DNA of 64,000 nt from Heliocidaris tuberculata. Its lineage: Eukaryota > Echinodermata > Echinoidea > Camarodonta > Echinometridae. The translations under genes and the position numbers were made by a program. How positions within the stretch are numbered: the first letter of the stretch is position 1; each line of letters starts with the position of its first letter. Below, one piece after another: positions 60,862 to 64,000 of this stretch. The notes beneath the pieces were generated by a model. The model saw only the letters and a program-made list of their open reading frames with translations, did no database searches and had not been told where the DNA came from. Location of the stretch: positions 19,624,999 to 19,688,998 of the forward strand of contig CM046837.1 in the NCBI GenBank assembly GCA_025618425.1. The letters run 5' to 3'.

Positions 60862-61452
60862 ATGTCACAATACATCAACGTAAAAGTAAACATTTCCGAG
60901 GGCCAGAGAAAGAAATTGAAGGCTGCTCTCGACAACAATGCCGATAAGGTCAGTATTCAGTTAGGTCATGCGGATTTAAACGGAGGAGAAGACATTCTCG
61001 CTTTGACAAAAAGACAAGTCAACGGTTTGGCAAAAGCTCTTCGAGAAGGAAAGGGAACAAGAATCACGATGAGTCCTACGCAACTGAAGCACAATCTACG
61101 GGTCGAAGGTGGATTTTTAGGCATGTTGGCCGGTCTGGCCGCTCGCGCTTTGCCCTTTTTAGCCAAAACCGTTTTACCTCAATTGGGCATCGGTGCTCTG
61201 TCGGGTCTTGCCAATGCGGGAGTTCAAAAGATCATGGGAAAGGGATTGTATCTGAAAAAAGGAGGTTGCATGTGCAGAATCGAAACCGATGGAAAAGGAC
61301 TGTACCTCAGTCAGGTAAAGGGGAGTGGATTCAACTCGGTGGGAGATGGCTTGTATTTGAAACAAGGTAGCGATCTCGTCGATGGCAGTGGACTGCTGCT
61401 CGGACCGAATTCACCCTTTCGTAATATTCCGATCTTAGGTATGTTGTTGTAA
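60862..61452 (+). CDS. pVI-like minor capsid/membrane-active protein
   Basis: 196 residues. The N-terminal 75 form a compact domain (VNISEGQRKKLKAALDN, ITMSPTQLKHNLRVEGG). A hydrophobic amphipathic segment follows at about 83-120 (GFLGMLAGLAARALPFLAKT), then repeated GLYLKKGG/GLYLSQ/GLYLKQG motifs to the C-terminus. GG-G sites near residue 83 look like adenain-type cleavage sites that would free the membrane-active part. Such proteins are a regular companion of Polinton capsid genes. Convergent with the polymerase gene, 47 bp apart. Confidence 0.65.
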   Translation: MSQYINVKVNISEGQRKKLKAALDNNADKVSIQLGHADLNGGEDILALTKRQVNGLAKALREGKGTRITMSPTQLKHNLRVEGGFLGMLAGLAARALPFLAKTVLPQLGIGALSGLANAGVQKIMGKGLYLKKGGCMCRIETDGKGLYLSQVKGSGFNSVGDGLYLKQGSDLVDGSGLLLGPNSPFRNIPILGMLL

Positions 61453-61454
61453 TC

Positions 61455-61499
61455 GGTTTATTGAACCTCGAGGACCCCTTGGGTCCGAGGCTCGGATTT
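61455..61499. terminator. Hairpin between convergent genes
   Basis: CCTCGAGGACCCC and GGGTCCGAGG pair into a stem with a short loop, between the stop of the minor capsid-like gene and the stop of the polymerase. Possibly a bidirectional transcription end. The same word recurs elsewhere in the element. Confidence 0.4.
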
Positions 61500-64000
61500 T
61501 TAAGCCTCGCAATGTCCGTAGGCTAATGTATGAACACCATCCTCTAAAATGATTCTCTTGTCATCGTCCGATGACAGAGCTATTTTATTCACCGTTTCCG
61601 AATAAACGGTATGTTGATGACTTCTGATCAGGTTCATCGACCTGTATACCTCCTTTCGAGAGAAGAGACATTCCTTATAATCTTCGAAGGCAATCGTCTT
61701 TTTGACCACGGCCTTCTTAACTCCCTTGCATTTTTTCTCGTCGTGGATCCTTTGGATCCGAGGCTCGGACCTTCGGTCCTCGAAATCTTTCATCTTGTAA
61801 CAATATAACTTTGCCCTCAACCCGACGAATTCTAAAATTTGTTTTCCCCCGGTTTCGTCCTTGAACATCCCGGGTATCTTTTTATTCATACCCACTTTGA
61901 TGCCCGACGCGTGATCGATGGGGTAATTGCTCGTGTCGAACAATCTCTCAATATCCGGGTTCATATCTTTATAAAAATCCTCGGTTTCGATTTCGTAGGC
62001 TAAGCTATCCGTGTCTGTGAACAGCAGCTTAGCTTTATTCGAGTATTTATTTTTGATATACGAGTAGTGAAACTCGTACATCAAAGTTTTTGAAATATCG
62101 AGAATCGATGCTCCAAGATAAATTGGCTTGTTGTAGTACACCTTTGTTCTTTTCAGGTGTACTGCAATCAAGCTTTCACCGAAAATGGTCCGGTGTTGGA
62201 AGTTGGGTTTGGACACCAACTTCTTAGCCTCTTTTTCGTTCGTCACGAGTCGGACATCGACTCGATTACGAACGTTCTCCATCGTCTTTCCGAAGACGGA
62301 ATTGTTCATGAGTTTGAAGAAATTTTTCTCAAACTCATTTTTGGCATTGGCCCTTAGATGAGTGTTCAACTCGATATAAGGACGTAGCCAATCCGTCTCA
62401 TCGAAAGCGAGGCCGCAATGGATCTTCACCAACTTTAATCCCTGCTTCAGATACTCTTTGAGGGCTGTGTGGTGAAGGACGTAGTTCTTCTTATCCATCA
62501 AATTGGGGATAAGCTTGTCTACCTTGTTCACCTTCAGGACCTCCGGAGCACAGGGATAATCGTTGTGAAGGTCGTGGAGGTGGGAGGGGTATTCCAGGTC
62601 CACTTCCAAGATGCAGGAGAACTTCTCCCAATTTTTGAGCTGAGATTCTCTCATCCAGTGAAAGTTCCCGGTGGGTAGAGGTTTTGACATCGCCCAGCCA
62701 TAGAGATTATTGGCGTCCAGGTAGGTGATGTATTTAGAGGGTTGAGAGGGATCGTAATCTTCGCCCATGTATTTGTTGTTCGCTTTGGCATACCGATGAC
62801 TTATGGTAGATACACCACCTCGAACACCCCTTTCTACCATCAGGAGTTTGTCGGCATCGGTCAACAGTTCCAACTCGACTCCCGTTAACTTCAAAGCTGC
62901 GTCCCAGGCCAGCCCTGGTGATGTGTAAAACCAGGCCGGATCCAATTCGTAATTTTTGTGAGACATAGCTCTGAAGTTTTCGAAGACGTCTGCCAGAAGG
63001 AGGACATCGGATTGAAGATAGAGATCGTGATAATCTCTCATCGACCGTAGTCCAAATTCCTTCCACACCGTCTGAGCGTGTTGGTAATCACTCTCACTGA
63101 TGCCTTCGTCGTTCAGGCGGGAATAGAATTTTTCGATGGGTGGGAGGGCGGTTTCATCGAATTTCTGCAGGCTGTCCATGTAATCGTAGGGATAGACACC
63201 CTTGCGTTTTAAAAGCTCCAATTGCTCGTTGGAGTAATAAGAGCTCAACAGGGGGAATTTGTCTAGGTTGTCGACTAGGGTACTCAGGCTGCTCGACATG
63301 AATCGGAAGCTGTCGAGGAAACGAATTTCTCTTTTCACCTCTTTTCGTTTGCCCTTCATATCGGTGTAGGTGTCCACCGTTATATTTTTACTAAAGGAAA
63401 TATACTTCTCCTCGTTGTTGGGAATACAGGAAATATTTCCCGAGGTTGTTCCAAGATTTTTGATAAAGAGGTGACTGTCGTACCCGGTCAAATTGTGGAA
63501 GATCACCGGATAGAATTTCGGGACCTTGTATTTTAGGTTGCAGCTGTTGTGGGCTGCTCCTCTGAACTTCCCGGTGAGATGGCAATGATCTCGAACTGGG
63601 GCTTGGTCTTTTTCAAAGGACTTTCCACAGATGTGACACCGTTTTGCATTTTTGAAATTCTTCTCGTCCTCCTCGGTCAAAAACATTTTTTGTGGAAATT
63701 TAAACTCTTGATAGAGTTGTTTGATGTCTTCTTCTAACATCTCTACAAATTTTTGACTTATATCTTCCCCCTCTGATTTCTGCGTATGCTTTACCACTTT
63801 GTTATATTTAGAGCTGAAGCTACATTTGATGAAATAGCAGAAACCGGAGGGAGTGTGCTTTTCATATTTGGTGGTGTGAGGGGTGTCGGGATCTTTTTCT
63901 TCCCCCTTTTCCAACTTTGATGTAAAGGCCTCAAAGTCGGCATATACCACAAACGGGACTTTCATGGATTTGTGGTAATTTTTGAAGCTCAGTTTGTTAT
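61500..64000 (-). CDS. polB: Protein-primed family B DNA polymerase, N-terminus outside window
   Basis: Open to the window edge; residue numbers count from the Met at 63965, but the frame continues upstream (SFKNYHK), so the true start is beyond 64000. Exonuclease motifs: YADFEAF (8-14), NLTGYDSHLF (158-167), YLQSDVLLLADVFE (316-329). Between the first two lies a Cys/His cluster (CHICGK at 110, RDHCHLTGKFRGAAHNSC at 125) like endonuclease VII zinc motifs, a known feature of this polymerase group. Polymerase motifs: A YLDANNLYGWAMS (415-427), B KLMNNSVFGKT (551-561), C FTDTDSLAYE (649-658). It replicates linear DNA from a terminal protein. Intact in the window. A REP-like repeat codes DRRSEPRIQRI near 740. 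Confidence 0.93.
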   Translation of the reverse strand, partial: NKLSFKNYHKSMKVPFVVYADFEAFTSKLEKGEEKDPDTPHTTKYEKHTPSGFCYFIKCSFSSKYNKVVKHTQKSEGEDISQKFVEMLEEDIKQLYQEFKFPQKMFLTEEDEKNFKNAKRCHICGKSFEKDQAPVRDHCHLTGKFRGAAHNSCNLKYKVPKFYPVIFHNLTGYDSHLFIKNLGTTSGNISCIPNNEEKYISFSKNITVDTYTDMKGKRKEVKREIRFLDSFRFMSSSLSTLVDNLDKFPLLSSYYSNEQLELLKRKGVYPYDYMDSLQKFDETALPPIEKFYSRLNDEGISESDYQHAQTVWKEFGLRSMRDYHDLYLQSDVLLLADVFENFRAMSHKNYELDPAWFYTSPGLAWDAALKLTGVELELLTDADKLLMVERGVRGGVSTISHRYAKANNKYMGEDYDPSQPSKYITYLDANNLYGWAMSKPLPTGNFHWMRESQLKNWEKFSCILEVDLEYPSHLHDLHNDYPCAPEVLKVNKVDKLIPNLMDKKNYVLHHTALKEYLKQGLKLVKIHCGLAFDETDWLRPYIELNTHLRANAKNEFEKNFFKLMNNSVFGKTMENVRNRVDVRLVTNEKEAKKLVSKPNFQHRTIFGESLIAVHLKRTKVYYNKPIYLGASILDISKTLMYEFHYSYIKNKYSNKAKLLFTDTDSLAYEIETEDFYKDMNPDIERLFDTSNYPIDHASGIKVGMNKKIPGMFKDETGGKQILEFVGLRAKLYCYKMKDFEDRRSEPRIQRIHDEKKCKGVKKAVVKKTIAFEDYKECLFSRKEVYRSMNLIRSHQHTVYSETVNKIALSSDDDKRIILEDGVHTLAYGHCEA

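Larger units (their letters stand above)
51340..64000. mobile_element. Polinton/adintovirus-like element, right end outside window
   Basis: A contiguous block of genes with short spacers and no introns: two-TM protein, fibre-like protein, protease, DNA-binding protein, major capsid protein, two accessory virion-type proteins, integrase and PLA2 protein (all -); ATPase, unknown, penton-like and minor capsid-like (all +); protein-primed polymerase B (-). This set (pPolB, retroviral-type integrase, adenain-like protease, A32-like ATPase, double jelly-roll capsid) defines Polintons/Mavericks. The left border is approximate. It contrasts with the surrounding DNA in gene density and lack of simple repeats. 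Only the integrase is visibly broken. Confidence 0.9.

Overview
This is animal genomic DNA: AT-rich, with GT-AG introns and spliced exons, a dense load of foldback MITEs, Penelope-like and CR1-like retroelements, poly-G/poly-C-rich repeats, and a large virus-like Polinton. A marine invertebrate fits best. I favour an echinoderm (sea-urchin-like), because of the lectin family, the Ig receptor and the MITE style; the species is not determined.

Layout. 1-6 kb: the last six visible exons of a short-chain dehydrogenase/reductase (+). 6-9.2 kb: a mariner-like foldback element carrying three other MITEs. 10.0-11.9 kb: an intact single-exon type I membrane Ig-domain receptor (-). 12.9-14.9 kb: nested foldback elements, including a second copy of a hAT-type MITE. 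15.6-50.5 kb: a head-to-tail array of four paralogous (+) genes. Each has a signal-peptide exon, an exon for a ~60-residue four-Cys domain and one long Ser-rich mucin-like exon; two also have two exons for a C-type lectin-like domain. All internal junctions are phase 1. Gene 1 (15.6-18.8 kb) looks degraded, gene 2 (23.6-28.4 kb) is a pseudogene by one frameshift and one stop, gene 3 (30.5-43.8 kb) reads complete, and gene 4 (45.3-50.5 kb) has its first three exons in the window. The introns and spacers hold a Penelope-like element, a hammerhead-ribozyme palindrome, a CR1-like element and many MITEs.

51.3 kb to the window end: a Polinton/adintovirus-like element, apparently in the third intron of lectin gene 4. 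Its morphogenesis genes run leftward: two-TM protein, fibre-like protein, adenain-like protease, SAP/NUMOD-like DNA-binding protein, double jelly-roll capsid protein, two accessory virion-type proteins, chromodomain integrase, zinc-ribbon PLA2 protein. The packaging ATPase, a 183-residue unknown, a penton-like protein and a glycine-rich minor capsid-like protein run rightward. The protein-primed DNA polymerase B runs leftward and is cut by the window end. All ORFs look intact except the integrase, which has one in-frame TGA.

The candidate undescribed system is the lectin array: secreted lectins whose spacer is coded by trinucleotide microsatellites and so could vary in length fast. The Polinton, with its fibre-like protein, is the second focus. 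Homology statements rest on motifs read by eye; no database search was run.
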